Shown: in pieces, positions 9,240-19,400 of the stretch
Numbering within the stretch: the stretch's first letter is position 1
How the letters are laid out: every line of letters starts with the position of its first letter
From: Flavobacteriales bacterium
GTDB taxonomy: Bacteria; Bacteroidota; Bacteroidia; Flavobacteriales_F; PHOS-HE28
Direction: 5' to 3'
Length of the DNA stretch: 64,000 bases
Assembly (NCBI GenBank): GCA_016715895.1
Contig: JADJXH010000003.1
Coordinates: 1,929,750 to 1,993,749 of the forward strand
Program-made: the position numbers and the translations under genes
Notes under the pieces: generated by a model
Told to the model about the DNA's origin: nothing
Databases searched by the model: none
Seen by the model: the letters and a program-made list of their open reading frames with translations, nothing else

Positions 9240-10625
9240 ATGCACCGCCCGCTCCTATCCGTCCTGATCCTCCTCGTCACACCTGCGCTGGCCCAGTACA
9301 CCCCGCCCGACCCCAGCGGTCTGGAGAACATCCTGGTGGAGCGCTACTATGTGTCCGACGCGAACGACGCATCCGACACCGACGGCAGCAGCGACCTGGA
9401 TGCGGGTGAGGTGACCTACCGCGTCTACGCCGACCTCAAGGAGGGGTACAAGCTGATCACCGTGGGCGGGTTCCCCGGCCACGACATCAGCTTCAATACC
9501 ACGACCACGTTCTTCTACAACGATGATCGCGGAGAGGCCTGGGCCGTGGACATCAACGACATCCATATCAACAAGAACTCGGTGGCCATCGACAGCTGGC
9601 TGACCATCGGGGCAGCGAGCGATGCGCACTGGGGTGTACCCAAGGACGAGGACACCGATGGGTCGATCTTGATCAACAACGACGGGGGCAGCACCGGCAC
9701 CCCGATGCTGGTGAACACCGATCCACTGGCGGGCATCCCGCTCACGCAAGCGGACGGTCTGCTCGCAGGAACGCCGCCGGGCATCCTTTCCGTGGGCCTG
9801 GCACCGACCATCTTCAATGACGTCAACGGCAGCAGCTATACCTCGGACAACTTCGCCTGGAGCAGCAACATCGGCAACATCGAAGGACCCACGGCCTCCA
9901 ACAAGATCCTGCTCGGCCAGTTCACGACCGACGGGACCTTCACCTTCTGCCTCAACCTCTGGGTGCGGATCCCGGACAGCCTGGTATGCAATGACCCGAA
10001 CTGCCACGAGATCCTGGAGTACTACGCCACCATCATCCCCTCCGACACGATCGGCGGCGGATACAACGCGGACAACAAGTTCAGCTTCCCCTGGTTGTGC
10101 TTCGATTCAAGCAGCCAGCAGGTGGACTGCCTCGGTGTGCCGGGCGGAAGCGCCCTGCCGGGAACTCCCTGTGATGACGGCAACGCGGACACCTCGAATG
10201 ATGTGTTCGATGCCAATTGCGCGTGCGTGGGCGAGGACTGCGAAGGTGTCCTTGGTGGCAATGCCCTGCCCGGCCAGCCGTGCGATGATGGTGACCCGAA
10301 CTCGGTGAACGACACCTGGCAACCCGGCTGTGTGTGCAGCGGGGTCGTCGGCGTCGAGGAGCTTGCCACGGGCGACGTCCTTGTGACCGTGCACCCGAAC
10401 CCCGTGGTCGACCGCTTCACCGTGGGGATCCACGGCGCTGTCGGAGAGCGCGCATCGTTCGAACTGCGCACGGCGCTCGGCCAGCTGGTGGAGTCGCGCG
10501 ATCTGGGTGCGCTCGGTGAGCGCTGGAGCGGAAAGATCGACCTGGGGAACGCCGCGAGCGGCATCTACTTCCTGGAGGTGGTGCATGGCGGTGCACGCGA
10601 GGTGAAGCGCGTGGTGAAGCGTTGA
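9240..10625 (+). CDS. Secreted T9SS protein, paralogue 2 with two Cys-rich repeats
   Basis: A 461-residue paralogue of the preceding gene product. It has a signal peptide (MHRPLLSVLILLVTPALAQ), the shared N-terminal domain (LENILVERYYVSDANDA, DSWLTIGAASDAHWG, NKILLGQFTTDGTFTFCLNL), then two copies of the Cys-rich repeat DCxGxxGGxALPGxxCDDG...NCxCxG (about 295-370), and a T9SS type A sorting domain (VHPNPVVDRFTVGI to EVKRVVKR). The repeat is the same unit that is amplified twelve-fold in the gene at 13210. The next gene begins 2 bp after this stop. It is exported through the Sec and T9SS routes and probably attached to the cell surface. The ligand is unknown. Confidence 0.85.
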   Translation: MHRPLLSVLILLVTPALAQYTPPDPSGLENILVERYYVSDANDASDTDGSSDLDAGEVTYRVYADLKEGYKLITVGGFPGHDISFNTTTTFFYNDDRGEAWAVDINDIHINKNSVAIDSWLTIGAASDAHWGVPKDEDTDGSILINNDGGSTGTPMLVNTDPLAGIPLTQADGLLAGTPPGILSVGLAPTIFNDVNGSSYTSDNFAWSSNIGNIEGPTASNKILLGQFTTDGTFTFCLNLWVRIPDSLVCNDPNCHEILEYYATIIPSDTIGGGYNADNKFSFPWLCFDSSSQQVDCLGVPGGSALPGTPCDDGNADTSNDVFDANCACVGEDCEGVLGGNALPGQPCDDGDPNSVNDTWQPGCVCSGVVGVEELATGDVLVTVHPNPVVDRFTVGIHGAVGERASFELRTALGQLVESRDLGALGERWSGKIDLGNAASGIYFLEVVHGGAREVKRVVKR

Positions 10626-10627
10626 CC

Positions 10628-11341
10628 ATGCGCTGCAGGTTGGCCATCCTCGTCTGCGGTCCGCTGATCGCGATGTCGACGGTGCGGTGCCAGGACCCTA
10701 TCGAGGCGGTCCTTGTTGAACGCTTCGCCGTCAGGCCCGACGCGACGCGTGGTGAGGACCTGGTGACCTACCGGCTGTTCATTGACCTTGCCGAAGGTCA
10801 CCGGCTCAACATGGTGTTCGGCGAAGAGCTCAATGAGCTGATGATCCGCACCACGACGCATTTCGTGAACTCCACGAACAGCGTGAAGTACGGCGACCGG
10901 ATCCACCATCGCGACATCCTTCAAGGGGACGATGCATACGATTCCTGGTTGACCATCGGCGCGGCAAGTGACCGGCACTGGGGTATTCCGCGCGAACTGG
11001 ATGTGGCCGATGGAAGCGACGATGGCCTCGTCGAGATGGACAGTGTACCCCAGGTGGTGAACATGTTGATGGAGCCGGGCTACCTGGGAACGATCCCCGG
11101 TTGCTGCGTGCATACCATGAACGGTGCCTGGGCCATCCTTGGAGGCACCAGCGGGCTCTCCGACGAAGGAGTGGTCCTCATCGGACAGTTCACCACGAGC
11201 GGGACGCTGGAGTACACATTGAACGTCCAGGTGAAGCGACCGGACGGCAGCCTGGTGCGCTGCGTGGCCACGGTAGCGAGCGAACCGGGCGACCTGGTGC
11301 TGCCGATCCTCAAGGGATCCGCGGGGGCGGCCCGCCCCTGA
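10628..11341 (+). CDS. Secreted protein, paralogue 3 with the shared domain only
   Basis: A 237-residue protein made almost entirely of the domain shared by its neighbours: signal peptide (MRCRLAILVCGPLIAMSTVRCQ), then IEAVLVERFAVRPDA, a YRLFIDLAEGHRLNMVFG block, DSWLTIGAASDRHWGIP and EGVVLIGQFTTSGTLEYTLNV. It has neither Cys-rich repeats nor a T9SS sorting domain, so it should stay in the periplasm after Sec export unless exported another way. That makes it a possible soluble partner or a truncated paralogue. ATG 10628 follows the previous stop by 2 bp. A TTG at 10622 is an unlikely start. It may be the last gene of the operon that begins at 4753. Confidence 0.75.
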   Translation: MRCRLAILVCGPLIAMSTVRCQDPIEAVLVERFAVRPDATRGEDLVTYRLFIDLAEGHRLNMVFGEELNELMIRTTTHFVNSTNSVKYGDRIHHRDILQGDDAYDSWLTIGAASDRHWGIPRELDVADGSDDGLVEMDSVPQVVNMLMEPGYLGTIPGCCVHTMNGAWAILGGTSGLSDEGVVLIGQFTTSGTLEYTLNVQVKRPDGSLVRCVATVASEPGDLVLPILKGSAGAARP

Positions 11342-11577
11342 ACCCTTGCTCTTGGGCACGACCCATGCCTTGTGGGTGGTGGGTGAAGTGTGCCTGATGC
11401 GATCCGCGCTGTGTTAACCCCATGTGACCGGAGGAAGATCACAGTTCACACGAAAAGCCACGATCCATAAGCAAAGGATAGCGTGGCAGTAACGCCGCAT
11501 GGGGTCGGGTGCGGACAGTTTTGTCCCATCTGAAACCGAACCCCCAACCCCCCAAAAACCCTAACTCTTTCCAGACC

Positions 11578-13125
11578 ATGAAGAACCTGAATCGAACGCT
11601 GATGGTGGCCGGCCTGGCCGCCGCAGGTCATGCGGCCTCCGCGCAAGCGGTGGGCAGCGCGTGTGGCTGTCCGGACGTGGCCGCCCGCACGCCAGTGAAC
11701 GTGTCCACTTTGGTGGACGCCAACGACAACCTGATCAATGCGGCGACCACGCTGACCTGCAACAACCTGTACATCTTGGACACGCGCCTGTACGTGAACG
11801 CCGGCCAGGACCTGTACATCGAGCCAGGCACGGTGATCAAGGCGCAGAGCAATGTCGGAGCCGCACACGCCATCATCGTGGCACGCGACGGCCAGATCTG
11901 GGCGAACGGAAGCGAGGCCTGCCCGATCATCATGACCTCCGTGAACGACCCGCTCGACGGTTCCTACTCCGTGCTGAACCGAGGACAGTGGGGCAGCCTG
12001 GTGGTGCTGGGCCGCGCTTACACCAACAAGCAGAACACGGACAATGACCCGACGGAGACGGCCGTGAACGGCGTGGGCTCGATCGAGGGCCTGGCCGTGG
12101 GTGACCCGCGCCACGAGTTCGGCAACCCGGTGGGCACGGAGATCAACGATGACAACAGCGGAGTCATCCGCTACGTGAGCCTGCGCCACGGCGGCGAGAT
12201 CATCGGCGCGAACAACGAGATCAACGGCCTGACCCTGGGCGGCGTGGGCACCGGCACCACGATCGACCACGTGGAAGTGGTGGCCAACAAGGACGACGGC
12301 TTCGAGTTCTTCGGCGGCACGGTGAACGCCAAGAACCTGGTGGCCTTCCACTGCGACGACGACTACATCGACTGGGACAACGGCTGGAACGGCAAGCTTC
12401 AGTTCGTGTACGGCATTCAGGGTCCGGACAACAGCGGCGGTGCGAACAACCAGGGCGACAACGGCTTCGAGTGCGATGGCGACGACGCCGCCACGAACAC
12501 CGGGATCAAGTCCAACCCCATCGTCTACAACGCCACCATCATCGCGCGCAACCTGAACGACGAGGCGATCGAGGCCAAGGAGCGGACGCTGGGCAGCATC
12601 ACCAACAGCATCTTCGCCCGCTTCGCACGTGGCTTGAACATGACCACCGAAGTGGGTGCCGCTTGGAACGCGAACACGTTCAACGTGAAGAACTGCACCT
12701 TCCAGGAGGTGGGCACACCGCTTCGCATCAACAATGTGGTGCCTGCCGCTGGAAGTCCCGAGCAGACCAAGTTCGCTGCTGACGGCAACCTGAGCGTGGG
12801 CGCCAACGCCCTGATCGACGCCACCTACACGATGGGCGCGAACAACAGCCTGACGGACCGTGTGAACCCGGTGCCTCCCGCTGGTGCGGTGGCCGCGCAG
12901 ACCACCTTGACCCCTCCGGTGGACGGCTTCTTCACCGGTGCGAAGTACCGTGGCGCCTTCCAGCCCGGCGCAACCCCTTGGACCGAGGGCTGGACGCTCG
13001 CCGCCCAGATCGGCCTCGACGTGGCCGCCTCCGCCGGCTGCACCGGTGACCTGAACCGCGACGGCATCGTGAACGCCACCGACTTCGGCCTGTTCGTGAA
13101 CGCCTTCAACAACACCTGCTACTAA
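11578..13125 (+). CDS. Secreted beta-helix protein with C-terminal dockerin-like motif
   Basis: A 515-residue secreted protein with a signal peptide (MKNLNRTLMVAGLAAAGHAASAQ). The body resembles the Bacteroidota right-handed beta-helix family that begins with a 'deposited' rung such as NLYILDTRLYVNAGQDLYIE, PGTVIKAQ and WGSLVVLGRAY, with repeated turns (IRYVSLRHGG, IDHVEVVANKDDGFEFFGG). The end is not a T9SS sorting domain but a single EF-hand/dockerin-like loop, CTGDLNRDGIVNATDFGL, ending in NTCY. A relic of this ending lies at 2815-2898. The 236-bp gap upstream (11342-11577) contains a small palindrome GGACAGTTTTGTCC and no obvious promoter. The role is unknown. Calcium binding by the terminal loop is an inference. 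Confidence 0.75.
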   Translation: MKNLNRTLMVAGLAAAGHAASAQAVGSACGCPDVAARTPVNVSTLVDANDNLINAATTLTCNNLYILDTRLYVNAGQDLYIEPGTVIKAQSNVGAAHAIIVARDGQIWANGSEACPIIMTSVNDPLDGSYSVLNRGQWGSLVVLGRAYTNKQNTDNDPTETAVNGVGSIEGLAVGDPRHEFGNPVGTEINDDNSGVIRYVSLRHGGEIIGANNEINGLTLGGVGTGTTIDHVEVVANKDDGFEFFGGTVNAKNLVAFHCDDDYIDWDNGWNGKLQFVYGIQGPDNSGGANNQGDNGFECDGDDAATNTGIKSNPIVYNATIIARNLNDEAIEAKERTLGSITNSIFARFARGLNMTTEVGAAWNANTFNVKNCTFQEVGTPLRINNVVPAAGSPEQTKFAADGNLSVGANALIDATYTMGANNSLTDRVNPVPPAGAVAAQTTLTPPVDGFFTGAKYRGAFQPGATPWTEGWTLAAQIGLDVAASAGCTGDLNRDGIVNATDFGLFVNAFNNTCY

Positions 13126-13143
13126 GCGACCCCCTGAACGGTC

Positions 13144-13180
13144 CCCGGGGAGGCGGGTCCGCCCCGATCCCCTCCCCGGG
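13144..13180 (+). terminator. Strong hairpin, probable terminator
   Basis: CCCGGGGAGG (13144-13153) and CCTCCCCGGG (13171-13180) form a perfect 10-bp stem in the 84-bp gap between two genes. It lacks a long T tract, so attenuation or mRNA 3'-end protection is also possible. Confidence 0.5.
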
Positions 13181-13209
13181 TGCACCGTCCCTTCTTAACC
13201 ATTCCAACC

Positions 13210-16200
13210 ATGAACCAGACATTCAAACAACTCCTGCTGGGGACCGCCCTTTGTTGCGGCACCTTGGTGGCCCAGGCCCAGGGCCTGGAAGGCATCATCG
13301 TGGAGGAGTACCACACGGTGACGCAGGCCGATGCCGACTTCCTCAACAACGACCTCGGCAACAGCAGCTTCACGATCGCCCCGGGATCCAAGGTGTACCG
13401 GGTGTATGTGGACATGCTGCCCGGCTACAAGCTGAACCAGGTGTTCGGCGCGCCGGAGACCTTTCCCGGGAGCGGCGTGAGCCTCAACCCGCTGGATTTC
13501 TCCACGACGACGACCTTCTGGAACGACGACAACTTCGGATCGGAGCTCCCGGCCCAGACGCGTCGCATCGATGAGGGTACGGCCTTCGACAGCTACATCA
13601 CCGTGAACACCACCGGTACCGCCGGCGGCACGGCGGGTTGCGGTGTGGCCACCCAGCAGTTCGGTGTGCTGCGCACGGCCGACACGGACGGTGACCTCAC
13701 CACCTGCGGTGTGTACCCGGGCTTCACGGGCAACGACGGCAGCATTCCGGGCACGGGCCCCGCGCTGACCTACAACATCAGCGGTCTGATCGACTTCGCG
13801 GCCCTGACCGGATCGGCCAGCAGCCTGCAGGTGATCAACGATGCCTGGACCACGCTGCCTGCCAGCCAGGGTGTGGACCCCAGCGGCACCAACCGCGTGC
13901 TCATCGGCCAGTTCACCACGGACGGCACCTTCAGCTTCCACATCAACGTGCAGCTGAGCGACCCCAACAGCAACCTGGAGACCTACGTGTGGAACCAGGC
14001 CGGCGCCGGCGAAGTGGTGAGCCCCCTCCTCACCTACCCGCAGGCCCTTCCTCCGGATTGCAACGGTGTTCCGGGTGGTCCGGCCGTGCCGGGAACCGCC
14101 TGCGATGACGGTCTCGCCACCACGGGTAACGATACCTGGGACGCGAACTGCGTGTGCGTGGGTCAGCTGATCGACTGCGAAGGCACCCCGGGCGGCAGCG
14201 CTCTTCCGGGCACCGCCTGCGATGACGGCCTGGCCACCACCGGTAACGATACCTACGATGCCAACTGCACCTGCGTCGGTCAGCTGATCGATTGCGAAGG
14301 CACCCCGGGCGGCAGCGCCCTGCCGGGTACCGCCTGCGATGATGGCCTCGCCACCACCGGCAACGACACCTGGGATGCGAACTGCACCTGCGTGGGCCTG
14401 CTGATCGACTGCGAAGGCACCCCGGGCGGCAGCGCCCTCCCCGGCACCGCCTGTGATGACGGTCTCGCCACCACCGGCAACGACACTTGGGATGCGAACT
14501 GCACCTGCGTGGGCCTGCTGATCGACTGCGAAGGCACCCCGGGCGGCAGCGCCCTCCCCGGCACCGCCTGCGACGATGGCAACCCCAACAGCAGCAACGA
14601 CACCTGGGATGCCAATTGCACCTGCAGCGGCACCCTGGCCAACGACTGCCTCGGCGTGCCGGGTGGTCCTGCCCAGCCGGGTACGCCCTGCGATGACGGC
14701 CTCGCCACCACCGGCAACGACCTGTGGGATGCGAACTGCGTGTGCGTGGGTCAGCTGATCGACTGCGAAGGCACCCCGGGTGGCAGCGCCCTGCCGGGCA
14801 CCGCCTGCGATGATGGCCTCGCCACCACCGGCAACGACACCTGGGATGCCAACTGCACCTGCGTGGGCCAGCTGATCGACTGCCTCGGTGTGCCGGGTGG
14901 TTCCGCTCTTCCGGGCACCGCCTGCGACGATGGCAACCCCAACAGCAGCAACGACACCTACGATGCCAATTGCAACTGCGTGGGCCAACTGGCCAACGAC
15001 TGCCTGGGCGCACCGGGCGGCCCTGCTCAACCGGGTACGCCCTGCGATGACGGCCTCGCCACCACCGGCAACGACCTGTGGGATGCCAATTGCGTGTGCG
15101 TGGGTCAGCTGATCGACTGCGAAGGCACCCCGGGCGGCAGCGCCCTGCCGGGTACCGCCTGCGACGACGGCAACCCCAACAGCAGCAACGACACCTGGGA
15201 TGCCAACTGCACCTGTGTGGGCCAACTGGCCAACGACTGCCTGGGTGTGCCGGGCGGATCCGCCCTGCCGGGTACCCCCTGCGACGACGGCCAGGCCCAG
15301 ACCGGCAACGACACCTGGGATGCCAACTGCAACTGCATCGGTGAGGTGATCGACTGCCTCGGCGTGCCGGGTGGTTCCGCTCTGCCGGGCAGCGCGTGCG
15401 ACGACGGCAACGCGGCCACGATCAACGATGTGTACGACGCGAACTGCACCTGCGCCGGCACCCCGCTCGGCAACTGCACCGAGATCCTCACGCTGGACAT
15501 CACCCTGGACAACAACGGGGCTGAGACCACCTGGGAGGTGCGCGACGAGACCGGTACCACGGTGATCCTGTCCGGTGGTCCCTACCAGAACGGTCAGGCC
15601 GGCAGCATCGTCACCGAGACCCTCTGCCTCAACCAGATCTGCTACCGCCTGATCGTGAACGACGCCGGTGGTGATGGCATCAACGGTGGTGGCTACGTCC
15701 TCACCGATGCCAACGGCCGCCGCATCGTGGACGCCAACGGTTCCTTCACCAGCACCAGCAGCGTGATCAACGAGTTCTGCCTGCCGCTTAGCGTGGCGCG
15801 CCTGATCAACGCCAGCTGCGACCGCACGAACCTGACCTACAGCACCAGCACCCAGATCTACGCCAGCTTCTACCCGGGTGCCAGCGGCTACCAGTTCTGG
15901 ATCTTCGACCCCCACGGCTCCTACAGCCGTCGTGTGTTCAAGACCACGCAGAACCTGGTGCCCGCCAACCTGGTGACCCTCCCGGTGCCCGCCGACCTCG
16001 ACCTGAACGTGCGTGTGCGCGCCCTGGTGGGTGGCAACTACACCGCGTTCGGTCCGGCCTGCCGCTTCCGTCTCAACACCCCGGGTGGTGCCGGTCGTGA
16101 GGCCGTCCTCTTCGACGAGGCCAGCAACGTGACCATGAGCCTCTACCCGAACCCGAACCGGGGTGAGGTGGTGAACGTGGCCTTCGACGGCATCGCTGCC

Positions 16201-16383
16201 GCCGAGCGGATGGACATCGACGTGATGGACATCTTCGGCAAGCGCGTGATGGCCGAGCAGATCGCCGCTCCGGGTGGTGCCTTCGTGCACACGATGGACA
16301 TGGCCTACCTCGCCCCTGGCGTGTACATGGTGAACGTCCGCGTGGGCGAGCGCCTCTACACCCAGCGCCTGGTCCGCCAGTAA
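13210..16383 (+). CDS. Large secreted T9SS protein with twelve Cys-rich repeats (paralogue 4)
   Basis: A 1057-residue surface protein. It has a signal peptide (MNQTFKQLLLGTALCCGTLVAQAQ), the domain shared with the products at 7848, 9240 and 10628 (about 25-280, LEGIIVEEYHTVTQADA, NRVLIGQFTTDGTFSFHINV), then twelve tandem repeats of 39-40 residues with the pattern DCxGxPGGxAxPGxxCDDG...NDxxDANCxCxG. After these come a jelly-roll-like domain of about 100 residues (TLDITLDNNGAETTWEVRD), a segment with YSTSTQIYASFYPGASGYQ, and a T9SS type A sorting domain (LYPNPNRGEVVNV to RLVRQ). Each repeat holds four cysteines, which suggests a disulphide-stiffened stalk. ATG 13210 is chosen because the signal peptide starts there. 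A decayed copy of its 3' end sits at 2941-3085. Confidence 0.85.
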   Translation: MNQTFKQLLLGTALCCGTLVAQAQGLEGIIVEEYHTVTQADADFLNNDLGNSSFTIAPGSKVYRVYVDMLPGYKLNQVFGAPETFPGSGVSLNPLDFSTTTTFWNDDNFGSELPAQTRRIDEGTAFDSYITVNTTGTAGGTAGCGVATQQFGVLRTADTDGDLTTCGVYPGFTGNDGSIPGTGPALTYNISGLIDFAALTGSASSLQVINDAWTTLPASQGVDPSGTNRVLIGQFTTDGTFSFHINVQLSDPNSNLETYVWNQAGAGEVVSPLLTYPQALPPDCNGVPGGPAVPGTACDDGLATTGNDTWDANCVCVGQLIDCEGTPGGSALPGTACDDGLATTGNDTYDANCTCVGQLIDCEGTPGGSALPGTACDDGLATTGNDTWDANCTCVGLLIDCEGTPGGSALPGTACDDGLATTGNDTWDANCTCVGLLIDCEGTPGGSALPGTACDDGNPNSSNDTWDANCTCSGTLANDCLGVPGGPAQPGTPCDDGLATTGNDLWDANCVCVGQLIDCEGTPGGSALPGTACDDGLATTGNDTWDANCTCVGQLIDCLGVPGGSALPGTACDDGNPNSSNDTYDANCNCVGQLANDCLGAPGGPAQPGTPCDDGLATTGNDLWDANCVCVGQLIDCEGTPGGSALPGTACDDGNPNSSNDTWDANCTCVGQLANDCLGVPGGSALPGTPCDDGQAQTGNDTWDANCNCIGEVIDCLGVPGGSALPGSACDDGNAATINDVYDANCTCAGTPLGNCTEILTLDITLDNNGAETTWEVRDETGTTVILSGGPYQNGQAGSIVTETLCLNQICYRLIVNDAGGDGINGGGYVLTDANGRRIVDANGSFTSTSSVINEFCLPLSVARLINASCDRTNLTYSTSTQIYASFYPGASGYQFWIFDPHGSYSRRVFKTTQNLVPANLVTLPVPADLDLNVRVRALVGGNYTAFGPACRFRLNTPGGAGREAVLFDEASNVTMSLYPNPNRGEVVNVAFDGIAAAERMDIDVMDIFGKRVMAEQIAAPGGAFVHTMDMAYLAPGVYMVNVRVGERLYTQRLVRQ
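14056..15471 (+). repeat. Twelve tandem 117-120-bp coding repeats
   Basis: Within the gene at 13210, twelve in-frame units run from GATTGCAACGGTGTTCCG to the last TGCGCCGGC. Two sub-types recur: the TTGNDTWDANC type (39 codons) and the NPNSSNDTWDANC type followed by xxAND (40 codons). Several units are nearly identical at DNA level, so copy number is likely to vary by recombination and assembly here is error-prone. Confidence 0.95.
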
Positions 16384-16401
16384 GCTGAACGACCTTCAAG
16401 G

Positions 16402-16433
16402 CGAAGGGCCGCTCCTCACGGGGCGGCCCTTCG
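16402..16433. terminator. Bidirectional terminator between convergent genes
   Basis: An 11-bp perfect stem CGAAGGGCCGC/GCGGCCCTTCG encloses loop TCCTCACGGG. It lies between the plus-strand gene ending at 16383 and the minus-strand gene ending at 16439. An almost identical hairpin is at 25545-25574. Confidence 0.7.
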
Positions 16434-16438
16434 TGCGT

Positions 16439-19400
16439 TCAGCGCGTTGAACGGCGGTGACGTGGCCACCACCGCCATCCGAGCCACAACGCCAGGCAGG
16501 CGCCGACGCCCATCACAAGCCAGATCCAGGGAAAGCTCCGTTCGAACTGCACGGGTCGCACATCTCCGACCAGGACCAGGCCTGCCCAGTAATATGGTAG
16601 AAGGAGCTCATCCTTCGCTGCATCGAGGTGCTCCAGCTTCGCCAACCGAAGCGCCTCATGCTTCGGCAGGCCGTCGGCGAGGTGTTCGTAGAAGCGTGTG
16701 ACGATCTCCGAGGACACCTTCTCATCGATGCTCCACAGCGCCATCACCAGGCTTGGGCAGCCGGCATAGGCGAAGCTGTGGCCGATGGAGCGCACCCCCT
16801 CACCCACGTCCTCCCGACCGCTGCCGGTCTCACACGCCGTGAGCACGGCGAGCTGGGCACGGAGGTCCAGCTCGTAGATCTCATAGGCATGCAAATAGCC
16901 GTCGTCATCCGTACCTCCTTCCGCACCGCCTTTGCTCAGCACGAGCCGCGCGTACATCGGATCGGATGGATGCAGTTCGGCATGCGTACCCAGATGAATG
17001 ACGCCGTGGTCCGCGGCACGATCGCGCAGCGCCTGTTCACTGGCCGCACTGCCCAGCAGGAGCGTGGCGGACCAGGACCGGCCCAACCCCGCCGCGGTGC
17101 TCAATGCGAAGGGCTGCCGGACATACGACAGGAAGCGCCTGTCGATGCGCGTGCTGTCCGCGATGCGCTCCACGTAGTTGCGTTTGACCTCGTCGGTGAA
17201 TCCGGGCGCGAGCGCAAGGGTCCTGCCTGTGCGCTCCCGCGCGAGGTCGGCGAACTGAACGGCGGTGGTGGCGGAGAGCAGGTAGGCGATGGCGTACCGA
17301 CGCAGCAGCACGTGTTCGCTCATCCGTGACGGGACACAAGGTGCGTCCACCAGCGCCTCGAAACTGACCTGGTGAAGCGGACCATCGGGGATGATCAGCA
17401 GTTCGCCGCCGGTGAGGGCATCGGCCACCGGGGCGATGAGCCTTTGATGGAGCCGATGCGCCGAGGCGATGCCGCGGACCGCATCCCTGCTCCCGATGGA
17501 CTCATTGAACGCACGCACATCGGCCGCAAGGCCCTTTCCATCGGTGCGGACCAGGATGGCGGTGTCGCTCCGGATGACCAGGATGTACAGATGCTCCTCA
17601 TGCGCGGTGTACGCAAGCAAGGGTCGTTGCGGGGTCACAAGCTTCTCCCGCACCTGCTTCAGGGTCACCGTGGGTTCGCCGTGGCGGAGCGCAAAGTACC
17701 GGGGATGCTGTTCGGCGATCATCCTCAGCAGGTCCCGCAGCTCGGCCTCCCGCCGGTCCAGACCCAGGGCTGACGAAGGGTGATCGGCATCGATGGCGAG
17801 GGCCTGGATGAGCTCCTGCTCGCGGGCGACCAGGGAATCCGGCAGGCCGGCATAGCGCAGTCCGGCGAACGTGTTCAACCGGGCTTTGAGCAGCACCGAG
17901 CGGTCCGCCTCCGCCAGATGCAGGAAGCGCTCGAGGCGGTCCGACGAAGGAGCTTCCGCGTACGCGTCATGGGCGACCTCCTGGGCGAGCTCGAAGAGGC
18001 GCTTCTGGGCGGCCATGAGGTGCAGTCGGGATGCGGCATCCTGCACGGCCGAGCGGTTCCGGGCCAGGGCGGTGATGGCCAGGTCCAGATCGGCGTCCCA
18101 CGCGTCCCCATGCGCATGGCCGGCGGGCGCCAGGGCACGTGAGGCCCGCACCTTCCAGTAGACCGCATCGGGCAGCAGCCGGGGTGCGGGGAAGGCCTGG
18201 GGCAAGGGGAAGGCCTGAGGCAAGGGGTCGGAGCGGGCCGCGCGCACCCGGGCGTTCAGGATGCGCAGGGCCTCCTCCGCATGCCCGAGCGCACCCCGGG
18301 GATCGCCGGCCTCGAAGGCGACCTCGGCAAGCTGGATCTCCACCTCGGCCACCTGATGATGCGCACTGCCGTGGATGCCTTCGAGGATGGTCCGGGCGCG
18401 CTGCAGCTCTGTCCGCGCTTCCTCCCACCGGCCCTGGCGCGCACGCATGGAGGCACGTTCACGCACGCAACGGGCCAGCTCCGGGTCGATCGCCGGGTCC
18501 CGGCTCTTCTGACAGGCGGCGATGCTTCGTGTGAAGAGGGAGTCCGCCGCCATGTAGCGCCCCTGACGCACCAGGATGGAGCCCAACTTGATGGCCGCCC
18601 GGATGTACTCCTCGCTGGACCTGCCGAACCGCTCCTCGGCGGAACGCACGTACTCCAGCTGCAGGGGAAATGCGTTGCCCGCATCGCCCGCGCCTAGCTC
18701 CAGGTCGGCGAACCGTTCCTTGACGGCGATGAGCTGGGGGTCGTCCTGCGCGAGGACACTGCTGCGATCGCGCCAGCAGAGGTCCAGCAGTTCCCGCGCA
18801 CGCCCGTGATCGCCAAGCTCGAAATACACGGTGGACAGGTTGAGGTAGGTGCGCGACCGGCTGACGATGGCCTCATCGCGGGTGAACGCATCGGAGGTGG
18901 TGCGCACCAAGCGATCGCTTTGCCGCAGGGCATCCTGATAGTAGGCCAAGGCCCGTGGAAGGTCGCCGGCGCTCTGCCAGAGGACGCCCAGGTTCCCATA
19001 GGTGCTCCCTCTGCGTGCGATGCTGGCCTCATCGGTGCGGTCGTCCAGCACCTCAAGGGCCCTTGCATACTGGCCCTCGGCCTCGCGGATGCGCCCCAGG
19101 TGCCAGCAGGCGACGCCGACCGCCGTGTACGCTTCCGCCCACTGGATCGCCGGCACGGAGTCCGCGCGCCCATACTGCTTGAGGGCTTCCCGGGCCCAGT
19201 GGGCCGAACGCTCGTGGTCGCCCAGGATGCTGTGGTCGAAGGCCAGGTATTGACGGGCGCGGCCTTTCTGGCCGAACGGGATCGAGGGGTCGGCGTCGGC
19301 GACCAGCACGGCGAGCGAGTCGACACGGGCGCATTCACGGGCCTGACCGGCCTCGTAGTACACCCAGCTGAGGTCGAAGAGCGCCTCCAGTTCGTTCCTC

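Noticed and set aside
11321..11341. GC-rich hairpin at the end of the third paralogue as a terminator
   Set aside because: The stem GGGGC/GCCCC lies inside the coding sequence, is short and lacks a T tract.
14056..15471. Regular repeats as a CRISPR array
   Set aside because: The period is 117-120 bp, there are no unique spacers, and the repeats are in frame within a protein. No cas genes are present. The same holds for the repeats at 61-64 kb.
13195..16290. Open reading frame of 1031 codons on the minus strand
   Set aside because: It is the complement of the Cys-repeat T9SS gene. G+C-rich repeats suppress stops in this frame, and the translation (repeated VAGGGEAVIAG-type strings) has no signal peptide or fold.
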